Part shown: positions 15,353-24,455 of the stretch, in pieces
Layout of the letters: the number at the start of each line of letters is the position of its first letter
Numbering within the stretch: position 1 is the first letter of the stretch
Source: Gimesia chilikensis
GTDB lineage: Bacteria > Planctomycetota > Planctomycetia > Planctomycetales > Planctomycetaceae
Direction: 5' to 3'
Assembly: GCF_007744075.1 (NCBI RefSeq)
Contig: NZ_CP036266.1
Location: forward strand, 5,007,748-5,071,747
DNA: 64,000 bases
Notes under the pieces: generated by a model
What the model was told of the DNA's origin: nothing
Database searches by the model: none
What the model saw: the letters and a program-made list of their open reading frames with translations, nothing else
Translations under genes and position numbers: made by a program

Positions 15353-16396
15353 ATGCAGACAGGCAAATCGATTTTGATTTCTGGATTGCTGGTACTGTTG
15401 CTGATGTCGGCTACGCGCCTCCAGGCAGACCAGCCACAAGGCAAGGAATCTGCAGAGCTGCAGACACTGATTCGAGACGTGGAACAGCAGGAAGCCTTGT
15501 ATCGGAATCTCAAGCTCCAGATGCAGTTACTCTATCAACAACCCCTCAAACCCGCTGATCCTGAGAAGCAGGTAAAATTGAAGTCGGAACTGACTCTGAT
15601 TGTGCAGGGAGAAAAATATCGTCAGGAAAAACAGACTAAAGGACGATTTCAACAGGGTTACTTCGTTCCCCCCAATAAACCGTATCATCATTTCAGCAAC
15701 GGTACACGGGAGTCCTGCCAGGTTTATGATGGCGAGACTCTGCAAAAGTTCTCTCACTATGACCGGGATCGCGGTCTCACCAACGACGAACGACAGACAG
15801 GAGGATACGGCGACATCACTCACGAACAGGTACGTATGGAGAATCTGCTAAGACCGCATATGCTGCTGTCCAATCATGGGCCTCGGGTTCCACTCTCCAC
15901 CTGGCTGAAAGGAACTTCCGCGGTCGCTGCGTCTCCCGGCCTGCCCAATTACGACAACCGGACAGCATATACAACAGAAATACTGGGAGAGGAAACCGTC
16001 CAGGGGCTGAAGTGCATCAAAGTGCAGATCGATCGGAGGCGAAATTCGGGCAAGTCTGAACTTCGAGATGTGCTCTGGCTGTCCCGCGAGCGGAATCTGC
16101 TTCCGGTGCAGGCCGAAACTTATCAGCTTTCTCGATCGACAGAAATCCCACAAAGCGAAGCCTGGGTCGATGAGTGGCTGGAAGTGCGTCCCGGCGTCTG
16201 GTTCCCCCGGACATTTCATACGGACCGCCTGGACTGGATCATGTATGTTCTGAAAAAGAAACAACAAGTCGGATGGCAGAAGGCGTATGTCGTCGAATCG
16301 GTGGAACTTGACCCAAGTCTCCCGGCGGATACCTTTACGAAACTCGAATTCCCGGAGGGGATTGTCATTGATGGAAAACATCTGTTGAAAAAGTAA
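15353..16396 (+). CDS. Secreted LolA-like protein, family A copy 2
   Basis: The protein has 347 residues with a signal peptide (about 1-25, QTGKSILISGLLVLLLMSATRL). It shares with copy 1 the coiled N-terminal element (LQTLIRDVEQQEALYRNLKL), LIVQGEKYRQEKQTKGRF, RPHMLLSNHGPRVPLSTWL, LWLSRERNLLPVQAETY and RPGVWFPRTFHTDR. AAAGGAG precedes the ATG. The near-contiguous tandem arrangement indicates duplication in place. The ligand and partners are unknown. Confidence 0.75.
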   Translation: MQTGKSILISGLLVLLLMSATRLQADQPQGKESAELQTLIRDVEQQEALYRNLKLQMQLLYQQPLKPADPEKQVKLKSELTLIVQGEKYRQEKQTKGRFQQGYFVPPNKPYHHFSNGTRESCQVYDGETLQKFSHYDRDRGLTNDERQTGGYGDITHEQVRMENLLRPHMLLSNHGPRVPLSTWLKGTSAVAASPGLPNYDNRTAYTTEILGEETVQGLKCIKVQIDRRRNSGKSELRDVLWLSRERNLLPVQAETYQLSRSTEIPQSEAWVDEWLEVRPGVWFPRTFHTDRLDWIMYVLKKKQQVGWQKAYVVESVELDPSLPADTFTKLEFPEGIVIDGKHLLKK

Positions 16397-16608
16397 GTTT
16401 TTTTTCTGACACGCGACTTGTGAGCATCACATCTCGAAGATCCTTTTTGAGAGTCTCTGACCCATTTTCCAATCTATCCCCTGAACCTGCGGGGCCCGTT
16501 GACTGTCCCAGATAGGGCGGTGGTTGCCAGAAATATTTCTTTCGTGAGAGAACCACTCCCAATCGAATAACCTGCGGGAATGAGTCCCGGTCCCTGGTGA
16601 ATGAAGTC

Positions 16609-16977
16609 ATGACTCTTCCGAAAAAATATCGTCGCAACATTGTCGTGGATGATCACAAATTCCATTGGCATTTTCACCCCTATCGTTTCTGGGTGCACAG
16701 TTCTTTCATCTGTGTCCAGGACGCCTCGGGAACGGGACCACTGCTGAAAATCCAATGGGTGGGAATCGCTTTACCCAGTCACGTTGAATGTGTGATTCGA
16801 TTCGCCAGGGAGACAGGCTGGGATCCTCAAGGTAAACAGATTCTGGAAATCGGTGTGAATTCTCTCAATGAGCCAGTCACTTTTTGCATCAAACCGGCTG
16901 ATGCTTCACGTCATTGGTTTTATGACGACTTTTATAACCGCGCAGTGCGTGAAGCCCACATAGTAGATCCAGCATAA
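16609..16977 (+). CDS. Small hypothetical protein, family C copy 1
   Basis: The protein has 122 residues and no signal peptide. The start MTLPKKYRRNIVVDD matches the start of the paralog at 21481 (MTLSRRNSRKIVVDD), so ATG 16609 is preferred over an in-frame GTG at 16597. Shared features are IVVDD followed by an aromatic Y/H-x-W strand, VQ-x-x-SG, and a helix VIRFARETGWDP / LIREALKAGWNP near the C-terminus. The function is unknown. Both copies sit beside family A or B genes. Confidence 0.65.
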   Translation: MTLPKKYRRNIVVDDHKFHWHFHPYRFWVHSSFICVQDASGTGPLLKIQWVGIALPSHVECVIRFARETGWDPQGKQILEIGVNSLNEPVTFCIKPADASRHWFYDDFYNRAVREAHIVDPA

Positions 16978-17006
16978 CCCGACAGGGAAATCGATAAGAG
17001 GTTGGC

Positions 17007-17384
17007 ATGCGATTCAGAGTGTTCAGAGCATTTTCCAGACTGTTCTCGCGGAAGCGGGATATCGTCAATTACCTGAGCGTCGCTGACGGCATTGATTTCC
17101 AGTTGCGGGATGGCACCGTGACTCCGGGGTTCCGCTGGCCTGATGTGACGCGAATCGAGACCTATAAAATTGATCTGATGGTCTACGATGAAGTCGCCCT
17201 GCGGTTCAGCACCTCTACCGGGCGGTATGAGATTCTCGAAGGACACGCTGCCTTTCAGGACTGCTTTGCGGAACTGGAGCAACAGTTTGGTCTCTCACCC
17301 GAATGGTATTTTCAGGTGATGGAGCAGGCCTTTGAGACGAACCACCGGGTGCTGTATCAGAAAGCAGGCGTCGGTTCGAACTGA
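17007..17384 (+). CDS. Small hypothetical protein, immunity-protein-like pattern
   Basis: The protein has 125 residues and is cytoplasmic. The beta-rich core reads WPDVTRIETYKIDLMVYDEVALRFST, followed by GRYEILEG and an amphipathic helix (FQDCFAELEQQFGL) ending in PEWYFQVME. Small single-domain proteins with a conserved Trp near such a helix occur among polymorphic-toxin immunity families, but no toxin is adjacent, so this is only a resemblance. AAGAGG precedes the start; it follows the family C gene by 29 bp and is probably cotranscribed. Confidence 0.65.
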   Translation: MRFRVFRAFSRLFSRKRDIVNYLSVADGIDFQLRDGTVTPGFRWPDVTRIETYKIDLMVYDEVALRFSTSTGRYEILEGHAAFQDCFAELEQQFGLSPEWYFQVMEQAFETNHRVLYQKAGVGSN

Positions 17385-17419
17385 ATAGGTTCTTCTAGAG
17401 AGTGATACACCTACTCCCG

Positions 17420-18271
17420 TTACGCCGCACCGTGCTTCTGCAGTGCCTGCTGGAGATTGCTCCAGAATGCTTTCTGACTCTCATACTTGTCGGCGGGGAG
17501 TTCGTTCTTCTTTGCTTCCAGGGCTTCGAGTTGATTTTTGACTGCGGTGCTGTAGGAGTAGTCTGCATTCGCGAAGGGATTTTTGAACTCGGGATCCCCC
17601 GGCTGGTGCTGGCGTACAAACTGTCCGTTTTCGTCGATTTCGATGTTGGCCGTCAACATGGGTAGCATCATCTGAATCTGCGCAGTGGCGATCTGGCCGA
17701 AGTCCATGCCCTGTGTCGCTTCATTCCAGGCAGCGACGACCTCCGCGGGTGTGTTGCTGTTCGGGAAGCGGAGACCATAGGCCTCCCCGTTACGTGTGAA
17801 GCCATCGCGATTCAGGTCGATCTGGGCTGCTCCCGGGAGCAAGAGATTCAGTGCCCCTTCCTCGGTAAGTGCGTCGACGTCAATCGGCTCAGCCAGGCCC
17901 TGTACTTTCTGTACGACTGCCAGTTCCTCAGGGGAGAGTTTCTGCAGGAAACTCTGTGGATCGACGTAGCCCCCTTCATTATGGGCACGCACGATGATGT
18001 TGCCGAAGGACTGTTGCAGTTCCTCGGGTTTCTCAACCTGGCTGTAACGACCGGTCCGCTGGCTGTTGAACCAGCTGTCCCAGGAACGCTGCAGGCTTTC
18101 GACCGTGGGAGGCTCGGCGTCGGTCGTCTCGGCAGACACGTATCCCTGGCGTCCCACCTGGGCCAGCATCGCACTGAAGATGTTCTGCACCGCCTGGTCC
18201 TGGTTTTGCTTGTCCTTGTTCGGTGTCAGCAGATTGCTGAGACTGGAAGCAGCATCGATTTTCAAGGTCAT
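17420..18271 (-). CDS. Hypothetical protein with a single EF-hand-like loop
   Basis: The protein has 283 residues from ATG 18271, with AAAAGGGG just upstream; a longer frame to 18526 would begin in a low-support region. There is no signal peptide. The sequence is helical and Gln/Ala-rich. DLNRDGFTRNGE at about 143-154 has the D-x-N-x-D-G calcium-loop pattern of EF-hand or dockerin-like motifs. The family was not recognised. It points away from the family A gene at 18547, so the two share a divergent promoter region. Confidence 0.7.
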   Translation of the reverse strand: MTLKIDAASSLSNLLTPNKDKQNQDQAVQNIFSAMLAQVGRQGYVSAETTDAEPPTVESLQRSWDSWFNSQRTGRYSQVEKPEELQQSFGNIIVRAHNEGGYVDPQSFLQKLSPEELAVVQKVQGLAEPIDVDALTEEGALNLLLPGAAQIDLNRDGFTRNGEAYGLRFPNSNTPAEVVAAWNEATQGMDFGQIATAQIQMMLPMLTANIEIDENGQFVRQHQPGDPEFKNPFANADYSYSTAVKNQLEALEAKKNELPADKYESQKAFWSNLQQALQKHGAA

Positions 18272-18450
18272 CCCCTTTTGACTGTCAGAGTCAAACAGTG
18301 CCGGTTTGAAAAGTGCGCAAGTACACCCTGTTGATTTATATCGAATGTAAGGATTATCCAACTTGAGTCTATTCCCGGTCCGCAGCGGGTAATCACGATC
18401 GGAATAGGTGTAACGCCCGGCTCCTCTGCTGAGATCCTTGCAGAAAAACA

Positions 18451-18478
18451 TGTTAATCCGACTGAATTTTTGTATAAT
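18451..18478 (+). promoter_or_regulatory. Putative sigma-70-like promoter for the third family A gene
   Basis: A perfect TATAAT (18473-18478) is preceded at 16 bp by a weak -35-like TGTTAA (18451-18456). The ATG is at 18547. The -10 match is good and the -35 poor. Confidence 0.35.
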
Positions 18479-18546
18479 GCATGTCGAACAGCGTTTGCTT
18501 GACCAATTCGCTGCTGGCAACGACATCTGAATTCAGGAGTTTCTTG

Positions 18547-19596
18547 ATGCGCGTGACACGTCAAATCGTTTGTTTCCTCTGTCTGACTCTGCTGACAAGT
18601 GTCTCCTGGAGTGCTCCCCCAGAAACGGAGGCGAAACTGCAGGAACTGATTCAGGAGATTCAGAAGAATGAAGGCCTCTATCCGAGTCTCAAAGTAGAAC
18701 TGACCCGCTCACACACCGACGAACAGGCCTGGCTGTCGATCCCGGGCAAAGAACGAATTGAGCGGGTGGCGAAGATCTCCCTCGTGACTCAAGGCAAGCA
18801 GTTCCGCGAACAGATCCGGGAGGAGGGAGAGCACGCGGTCATCTCAGGTGGCCTCGGCGGCCCCATCGCTCCCAGAGCGAAGAAATCAAAACCCAACCGA
18901 GTCAAAACCGGCACTGAAATCTGGACCGAGGTCAGCAACGGTCAGGTTTGCCGGATATTGAATGAGAGTTTGTTTCCGGCGGAAAAAGAACCGCGTATCT
19001 TCAACGGTCAGATCACTGATCGAGTCCCGCCGCTTCCGAATCTGGCACGACCACATATGTTCCTGAGCACCGGTTTGACAGGTGTCCCGCTTTCCGTTTC
19101 TCTGCGGGGAGACGACGCGGCCCGCGCTGATCAGGGAAGCTCTTCAGATAAGAACCGGGAACAACCCCACATCCGGGTACTCGACACCGTGGAATTCCAG
19201 GGACATCCCTGCATCCGCGTGCGCAGGGAGACATCCCACGTGCGACGCGAGTACTGGCTGGCAGAGGATCGCAACCTGATCCCCGTGCGGATCTTGAGCT
19301 TCGATGGTCGCGGAACAGAATTCCTGCCGTCATCAGAAGCGGTCGTCGAAGACTGGTGGGAGCTCCAGCCCGGCGTCTGGTATCCCCGCCGCGCGACCAT
19401 CAAACGTTTTAAGACATCGCGGTTCCGTCGCGAAGAGAAACCGGTCCTCGCCTGGCGAATGGATTTCGCTGCGCAATCTGCCGAACTGAATCCCAAAGTG
19501 GAAACCTCGCTGTTTTCCCAGCTCGATTTCCCGCCGGGAACCAGTGTGAGTGTGTGGGAAGAGGGTAAACAGGTTCGTACGTATGAGCAGGAATGA
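18547..19596 (+). CDS. Secreted LolA-like protein, family A copy 3
   Basis: The protein has 349 residues from ATG 18547 (CAGGAG eight bases upstream). Signal peptide about 1-22 (RQIVCFLCLTLLTSVSWSAP). Like copies 1 and 2 it has LQELIQEIQKNEGLYPSLKVEL, SLVTQGKQFREQ, RPHMFLSTGLTGVPLSVSL, YWLAEDRNLIPVRILSF and QPGVWYPRRATIKRF. It is the most diverged of the three, with a Gly/Pro-rich insertion around residues 95-110. It is separated from the other copies by the family C gene, the small protein and the minus-strand EF-hand-like gene. Confidence 0.75.
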   Translation: MRVTRQIVCFLCLTLLTSVSWSAPPETEAKLQELIQEIQKNEGLYPSLKVELTRSHTDEQAWLSIPGKERIERVAKISLVTQGKQFREQIREEGEHAVISGGLGGPIAPRAKKSKPNRVKTGTEIWTEVSNGQVCRILNESLFPAEKEPRIFNGQITDRVPPLPNLARPHMFLSTGLTGVPLSVSLRGDDAARADQGSSSDKNREQPHIRVLDTVEFQGHPCIRVRRETSHVRREYWLAEDRNLIPVRILSFDGRGTEFLPSSEAVVEDWWELQPGVWYPRRATIKRFKTSRFRREEKPVLAWRMDFAAQSAELNPKVETSLFSQLDFPPGTSVSVWEEGKQVRTYEQE

Positions 19597-19665
19597 AATG
19601 CATTTGGTAGCAGACACCATTAAAGCATGAGGTCTCCCTGACATCCGATTTTTTCCTGATCGTGG

Positions 19666-19706
19666 TTTGCAATCCCCCTCAGTCCGTCTATACTCGACCG
19701 AGTATA
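19666..19706 (+). promoter_or_regulatory. Promoter overlapped by a perfect palindrome (putative operator)
   Basis: TTTGCA (19666-19671), 17 bp, TATACT (19689-19694) forms a good sigma-70-like promoter. The -10 is the first part of the perfect inverted repeat TATACTCG-AC-CGAGTATA (19689-19706), which spans the -10 and the expected start site. Such placement suits a dimeric repressor. The first family B gene starts 46 bp downstream. Confidence 0.55.
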
Positions 19707-19751
19707 CCCCTGTCACGTAGTGCCGTACATCCTGTCTCATTGGAGAATTTC

Positions 19752-21449
19752 ATGCAGTGCTCACTGAGAACTCCGGGAAGCCATTCCCGTTTGCTTTCTA
19801 TAATTCTGTCTGTGGGAGCCCTGGTGTGCCTGCCTTTGACCGGTTTGGCACAGTTGCAGGCGCAGGACAAGGTTCCCGAGAAACGGGAACCGTTTCGGTT
19901 GGATCTGGTGCCGGAAGAGGCGCTGGGGGTGATTGCGTTTCGCCCGGCTCAGTTATTGTCGGAACCAACCTTAAAGCCGATCCGTGAGTTGCTGCTTAAA
20001 GACATGGAACGAAGCCCTGACATGGCTTTTCTGGGATTGAAGCCTATGGATGTCAAATCAGTTACGGTCATCTATTTCCTTCTGGACATAAGAGAGACCA
20101 GCCGAAGTCCTATCAAAACCGCATTTCTGTTCGAGACAACAAACGAACTGGATCAGGCGAAGATCAAACAGAATTTCTGGCAATCAGAGCTCGAGGAAAA
20201 TACCTATCAGGGAAAGACATTATTGACCAAAGGATCTGGCAGTGAAGACGCACTGCTGTTTTTGAGCGATCACACATTCCTGTTCTCAGACAAGACGAGC
20301 GCGTTAAAAAAAATCATTGATCACATGCATAACCGGAACGATTCCATCTGGTCGAGACGGCTGGCAGATGTTTCTACCACTTCAGTTGCAGCGGGCATTA
20401 ACATGCAGACACTGCGGAACAGATTGGGAAAGGTGCTAATACAACCGCTGACCCAACGTATCCCCGCCTGGCCGATGATCGCCCCGATCTGGGAGAACAC
20501 AGAAATCGCGACTCTGGGAGTCACCGTCCAAAATGACCTTTCCCTGAAGCTGATTTTCGAACAGAAAAACAACAGCGAACAGCTCAAGCAGTCACTGGAT
20601 GGTCTGTTGCTGCTGGGGAAAAATATGATCCGCCAGTTTCAGGCAACGCGGGGAAATCTGAATCGTCCCCTGCAGCCGAATGAAGAGTCTTATCTCAAAC
20701 GATTAGAGAATGCGTTCACAGAGACACAGGTAACGCAGAACGACACACGTGTGACATTTTCCAGCGTTTTCAAGCAGGAGCTGCTCAGCCAGATGGTGGA
20801 CCTGACGATTCCCGCAATTCTCCAGGCACGTGCGGCAGCTCAGCGATCGCGATCGAAATATAATATCAAACTGATCGTACTGGCACTACACAATTACTAC
20901 GAACGCCATCATCACTTTCCTCCTGCGATTGTGATGGGCCCCGATGGCAAGACGCCTCACAGCTGGCGGGTGGAACTGCTGCCTTATCTTGATCAGCAGG
21001 CACTCTATGATGAATATCGTATGAACGAGCCTTGGAACAGCAAACATAATCTCAAGATCGCTGAAACTGTCGTTCCTGTTTTCAGTCATCCGAGTTCCAG
21101 TAAGCCAGCCAATACCGGGTACTTCGTAGTGGTGGGAGACGACACTGCGTTTAATAACAAACAGGGTGTGTCTTTTAAAGAGATCACGGACGGGACCTCG
21201 AACACGATTGCGGTCGTCGAAGCCAAACGGGATATTCCCTGGACCAAACCGGAAGACATATCTTACGACGGCAAGAAGCTACCGCAGTTCGGCGGATTTT
21301 TCGAAAACCCACCCGTCAACGGGCAACCTGCTACCGGCGTTTATTTCGTCGGCTTGTGTGATGGTCGAGTCCGAATGCTTCAGGACAACATTGATGAAGA
21401 GCTTCTTAAATCCCTGCTGACCATTGCTGATGGGAAGCCAGATCAGTAA
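19752..21449 (+). CDS. Secreted protein with C-terminal DUF1559 domain, family B copy 1
   Basis: The protein has 565 residues from ATG 19752 (GGAG upstream). It carries a Sec signal peptide (about 1-38), not the prepilin leader usual for DUF1559 proteins. The N-terminal domain starts FRLDLVPEEALGVIAFRPAQLL and runs to about 370. The C-terminal DUF1559 part follows: KYNIKLIVLALHNYYERHHHFPPA, GPDGKTPHSWRVELLPYLDQ and DGTSNTIAVVEAKRDIPWTKPEDI. DUF1559 proteins in planctomycetes are surface proteins of unknown role. Paralogs lie at 22015 and 26992. Confidence 0.85.
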   Translation: MQCSLRTPGSHSRLLSIILSVGALVCLPLTGLAQLQAQDKVPEKREPFRLDLVPEEALGVIAFRPAQLLSEPTLKPIRELLLKDMERSPDMAFLGLKPMDVKSVTVIYFLLDIRETSRSPIKTAFLFETTNELDQAKIKQNFWQSELEENTYQGKTLLTKGSGSEDALLFLSDHTFLFSDKTSALKKIIDHMHNRNDSIWSRRLADVSTTSVAAGINMQTLRNRLGKVLIQPLTQRIPAWPMIAPIWENTEIATLGVTVQNDLSLKLIFEQKNNSEQLKQSLDGLLLLGKNMIRQFQATRGNLNRPLQPNEESYLKRLENAFTETQVTQNDTRVTFSSVFKQELLSQMVDLTIPAILQARAAAQRSRSKYNIKLIVLALHNYYERHHHFPPAIVMGPDGKTPHSWRVELLPYLDQQALYDEYRMNEPWNSKHNLKIAETVVPVFSHPSSSKPANTGYFVVVGDDTAFNNKQGVSFKEITDGTSNTIAVVEAKRDIPWTKPEDISYDGKKLPQFGGFFENPPVNGQPATGVYFVGLCDGRVRMLQDNIDEELLKSLLTIADGKPDQ

Positions 21450-21480
21450 ATTTCAACGCCTTAAAACAGAAGAGAACCGC

Positions 21481-21822
21481 ATGACATTATCCCGACGCAA
21501 CTCAAGGAAGATCGTGGTTGACGATCGGGAATACCGCTGGAGTCCCTCGCGGGACTCAGGGTTTATGGTTCTGGTAGTGCAGCACAGTTCCGGTAAAGGG
21601 AAGAAACTGGAGGTCGTGATCTCGGACGATCAGAACATCATCGTTGAAAATGGTAGTTATTCCATTGAGTATGACACGGTGGGCCAGCTGCTGATTACGC
21701 CGAAACTGGTCGAGACGCTGATCAGGGAGGCGCTCAAAGCGGGCTGGAATCCGGAAGAGACCGGCCCCCCGGTACAGCTCAGCTTTCTGGAAGGGCATCT
21801 CGAAACACGTCCGGGGCTGTAA
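21481..21822 (+). CDS. Small hypothetical protein, family C copy 2
   Basis: The protein has 113 residues from ATG 21481, with AGAAGAGA upstream. It is related to 16609-16977 through IVVDD, the YRW element, VVQHSSGKGK and a C-terminal LIREALKAGWNPEE helix. It follows the first family B gene by 31 bp and is probably cotranscribed. The function is unknown. Confidence 0.65.
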   Translation: MTLSRRNSRKIVVDDREYRWSPSRDSGFMVLVVQHSSGKGKKLEVVISDDQNIIVENGSYSIEYDTVGQLLITPKLVETLIREALKAGWNPEETGPPVQLSFLEGHLETRPGL

Positions 21823-21835
21823 CTCTAAATTTTCC

Positions 21836-21865
21836 TACCACGAAAAGCACGGAAGACACGAAAAG
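21836..21865 (+). repeat. TACCACGAAA repeat, copy 1
   Basis: A 30-bp element built of CACGAAA-like units (TACCACGAAAAGCACGGAAG, then ACACGAAAAG). It lies 13 bp after the family C stop. Related copies at 23764, 26668 and 31937 have the same orientation. Confidence 0.7.
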
Positions 21866-22014
21866 TTACTTGATCGGCTGGCATCCCGGAAGAGCCAGCC
21901 GCTTACCCTGGGAAGGCCGCAGTGACGGAGTCTTTTATGTTAACGTGTTCCTGCTCGCCTCAAGACACGACTGATTCACCAATAAACCGTACTGATCTTC
22001 GCTTGGAGAGTTTC

Positions 22015-23715
22015 ATGCAGCGCCTGTTTCATTTTATAGCTAGCCGTCCCTGGCAGTTGGCTGTCATTCAGACAGCAGCACTGTTGTCCTGTTTTTTCCT
22101 GTTCGGTTCACCACTCCTGGCAGAAGAGAACAAGACGTCGAAACCGGAACCGTTTCAGCTGTATCTGGTGCCGGACGATGCACTGGGGGTATTCGCGCTG
22201 CGGCCTGCTCAGTTGCTGGCAGAACCAGCCTTTAAGCCAGTTCTGGAACTGACAGTCATGGAACAGCAGAAGGATCCGCATTATGGTTTACTCGGTATCA
22301 ATCCCATTGACCTCAAAACAGTAACCATGATCCATTTTCTTCAGAAGCCAGAGAAGACCGGACAAGGTCTGTATAGCATTGTTTACCTGATCGAAGTAAC
22401 GAATCAACAGGCTCATACAAAAATTCAGAAAACCATTAAGGAAACCGAGCTCGTAAATTCAACATATCGAGGCAAAACATTTCTGACCACAGCCTCCAAC
22501 CAGGGAAGCTCCGTGATGTTTCTGGATGAGAAAGCATTACTCTTCTCGGATAAAGCCAGTACGTTAAAAAAAATCATTGATCAGATACAGGATCGGAAAG
22601 ATCACGCCTGGAAAGAGCGTCTGCAGCCGATGTTGTCGAATTCCGTTGTCGGTGGGATCAACCTCCAACAGTTGCGGGAGACACTCGCCGCTCCGTTCAC
22701 TCAATCGCTGACACAACAAACTCCATTCTGGCCGATGATTGCCCCAGTCTGGCAGAACACGGAAATCGCCACACTGGGAATCACAGTTCAAAAGGAATTA
22801 TCGCTGGAACTGATTTTCGAGCAAAAAAATGACAGTGAGCAGACCAAACAGTGTCTGCAAGGACTGTTAGCGATGGGGCAAAATATTTTGAGCCAGATGA
22901 AGACTGCCATGAAACAGTCCGATCGGCCCTGGCAACCGGCAGAAGAAGCACAATTCAATCACTTTGAACAATTCCTGAAGTCCTCTCAGGTGAAGCAGAC
23001 CGCTAACCGGGTGACTTTTTCAAGTTCGATCAGTGCAGACCTGGTCAGTGAGATGGTAGTGCGATCGAATCCTGAACTCCAAGAGGCCCGTGTAGCGGCA
23101 CGCCGCTCGGTTGCGAAGAACAACATCAAACAGATCATGCTGGCACTGCACAATTACCACGAACGCCATCATCACTTTCCTCCCGCAGTCGTAATGGGCC
23201 CCGATGGCAAGACGCCTCACAGCTGGCGGGTGGAACTGCTGCCTTACCTCGATCAGCAGGCACTCTATGACAAGTATCGTCTGAACGAGCCGTGGGACAG
23301 CGAGCATAATCTTAAGATTGCTGAAAGTGTCGTTCCTGTTTTCAGTCATCCGAATTCCAGTAAACCCGCCAATACCGGGTACTTTGTAGTAGTCGGAGAG
23401 GGAACCGCTTTTGGAAATAAACAGGGCGTCTCTTTCAAAGAGATCACAGACGGCACTTCGAATACGATTGCGGTCGTCGAAGCAAAACGGGATATCCCGT
23501 GGACCAAACCTGAGGATATTCATTACGACGGTAAGAAGTTACCGAAGTTCGGCGGATTTTCCGAGAACCCACCCGTCAACGGGCAACCTGCGATCGGCGT
23601 TTATTATGTCGGTTCGTGCGATGGTCGAGCCCGAATGATTATGGACAACATGGATCAAGAGCTTCTCAAGGCCCTGCTGACTATTGCCGATGGGAAGCCA
23701 GATCATTCACAGTGA
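22015..23715 (+). CDS. Secreted protein with C-terminal DUF1559 domain, family B copy 2
   Basis: The protein has 566 residues from ATG 22015 (TTGGAGAG upstream). Signal peptide about 1-38 (AALLSCFFLFGSPLLAE). The N-domain starts FQLYLVPDDALGVFALRPAQLLAEP, and the central part includes TEIATLGITVQKELSLELIFEQKN. The C-terminal DUF1559 region is almost identical to copy 1 (GPDGKTPHSWRVELLPYLDQ, DGTSNTIAVVEAKRDIPW). DNA identity in this part is far higher than in the first half, suggesting recent gene conversion. Confidence 0.85.
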   Translation: MQRLFHFIASRPWQLAVIQTAALLSCFFLFGSPLLAEENKTSKPEPFQLYLVPDDALGVFALRPAQLLAEPAFKPVLELTVMEQQKDPHYGLLGINPIDLKTVTMIHFLQKPEKTGQGLYSIVYLIEVTNQQAHTKIQKTIKETELVNSTYRGKTFLTTASNQGSSVMFLDEKALLFSDKASTLKKIIDQIQDRKDHAWKERLQPMLSNSVVGGINLQQLRETLAAPFTQSLTQQTPFWPMIAPVWQNTEIATLGITVQKELSLELIFEQKNDSEQTKQCLQGLLAMGQNILSQMKTAMKQSDRPWQPAEEAQFNHFEQFLKSSQVKQTANRVTFSSSISADLVSEMVVRSNPELQEARVAARRSVAKNNIKQIMLALHNYHERHHHFPPAVVMGPDGKTPHSWRVELLPYLDQQALYDKYRLNEPWDSEHNLKIAESVVPVFSHPNSSKPANTGYFVVVGEGTAFGNKQGVSFKEITDGTSNTIAVVEAKRDIPWTKPEDIHYDGKKLPKFGGFSENPPVNGQPAIGVYYVGSCDGRARMIMDNMDQELLKALLTIADGKPDHSQ

Positions 23716-23763
23716 TCCCCATCCAGTCGTGCTGGGACGAACTCCGTTCGTGTTTTGATTGCC

Positions 23764-23793
23764 TACCACGAAAAGCACGAAAGACACGAAAAG
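23764..23793 (+). repeat. TACCACGAAA repeat, copy 2
   Basis: Nearly identical to the copy at 21836-21865 (one base difference). It sits 48 bp after the stop of the second family B gene. Confidence 0.7.
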
Positions 23794-23869
23794 ATGATGA
23801 TGGGCCGGGGTTCTGGTTAATTGTTTGTTTTTCTGCTTTGTTGATTTTTCTTAAGGCTTGATTGAAACG

Positions 23870-24343
23870 ATGGCCGCTCCCGCATGGTCTCTAGAGACGC
23901 TGATCCATACGCTGTTTACGGGAGAGAAACTCCCGGGGGAAACCAGTGATGCTCCCCCCTGGCCTTTAGCTTGGGATGATGAATACCGGCGGAGTACGGT
24001 TATCAGTCATATCGATCAAGATTATGGGGAGCTGCCACAAGCCATTGATGCCCTGCGACGATTTGCTGAATCGGGGGATGTGCCTGAGGCCCGCATGCGT
24101 TGTGTGGAATTGCTGGGGGTCAAAAGTCAGGTCAAACCTCTGATTGAACAGCTGCTGGAAGATGAGGAGCCTGAGCTTCGCCTGTATGCCATCGAGTATC
24201 TGCTGGTAAATGAACCGGAACGATTTGCAGAACTGGACCAGCGGTTCCGTGATGACGAAGACTTTCAAATCCAGGATGTGCTGGCAATCTTTAAAAGGGG
24301 TGAGCCGATCCCCCTGTATTGCTATGCCATGCCCGAAAAATAG
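23870..24343 (+). CDS. Small HEAT-like helical protein
   Basis: The protein has 157 residues from ATG 23870 (an in-frame TTG lies at 23858). The central part has two HEAT-like helical pairs: AIDALRRFAESGDVPEARMRCVELLG and VKPLIEQLLEDEEPELRLYAIEYLLV. No signal peptide. Probably an interaction module; the partner is unknown. It precedes the esterase gene by 112 bp. Confidence 0.65.
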   Translation: MAAPAWSLETLIHTLFTGEKLPGETSDAPPWPLAWDDEYRRSTVISHIDQDYGELPQAIDALRRFAESGDVPEARMRCVELLGVKSQVKPLIEQLLEDEEPELRLYAIEYLLVNEPERFAELDQRFRDDEDFQIQDVLAIFKRGEPIPLYCYAMPEK

Positions 24344-24455
24344 TCTGACTGTCATCGACCAGTCTTGCTTGTGAATCGTCTGAAACAGGATTATGATCGT
24401 GGGTCCTGTTAAACTTCTCTGCTTACTAACACCTGATCGGGAATGAGTGCCTGCC

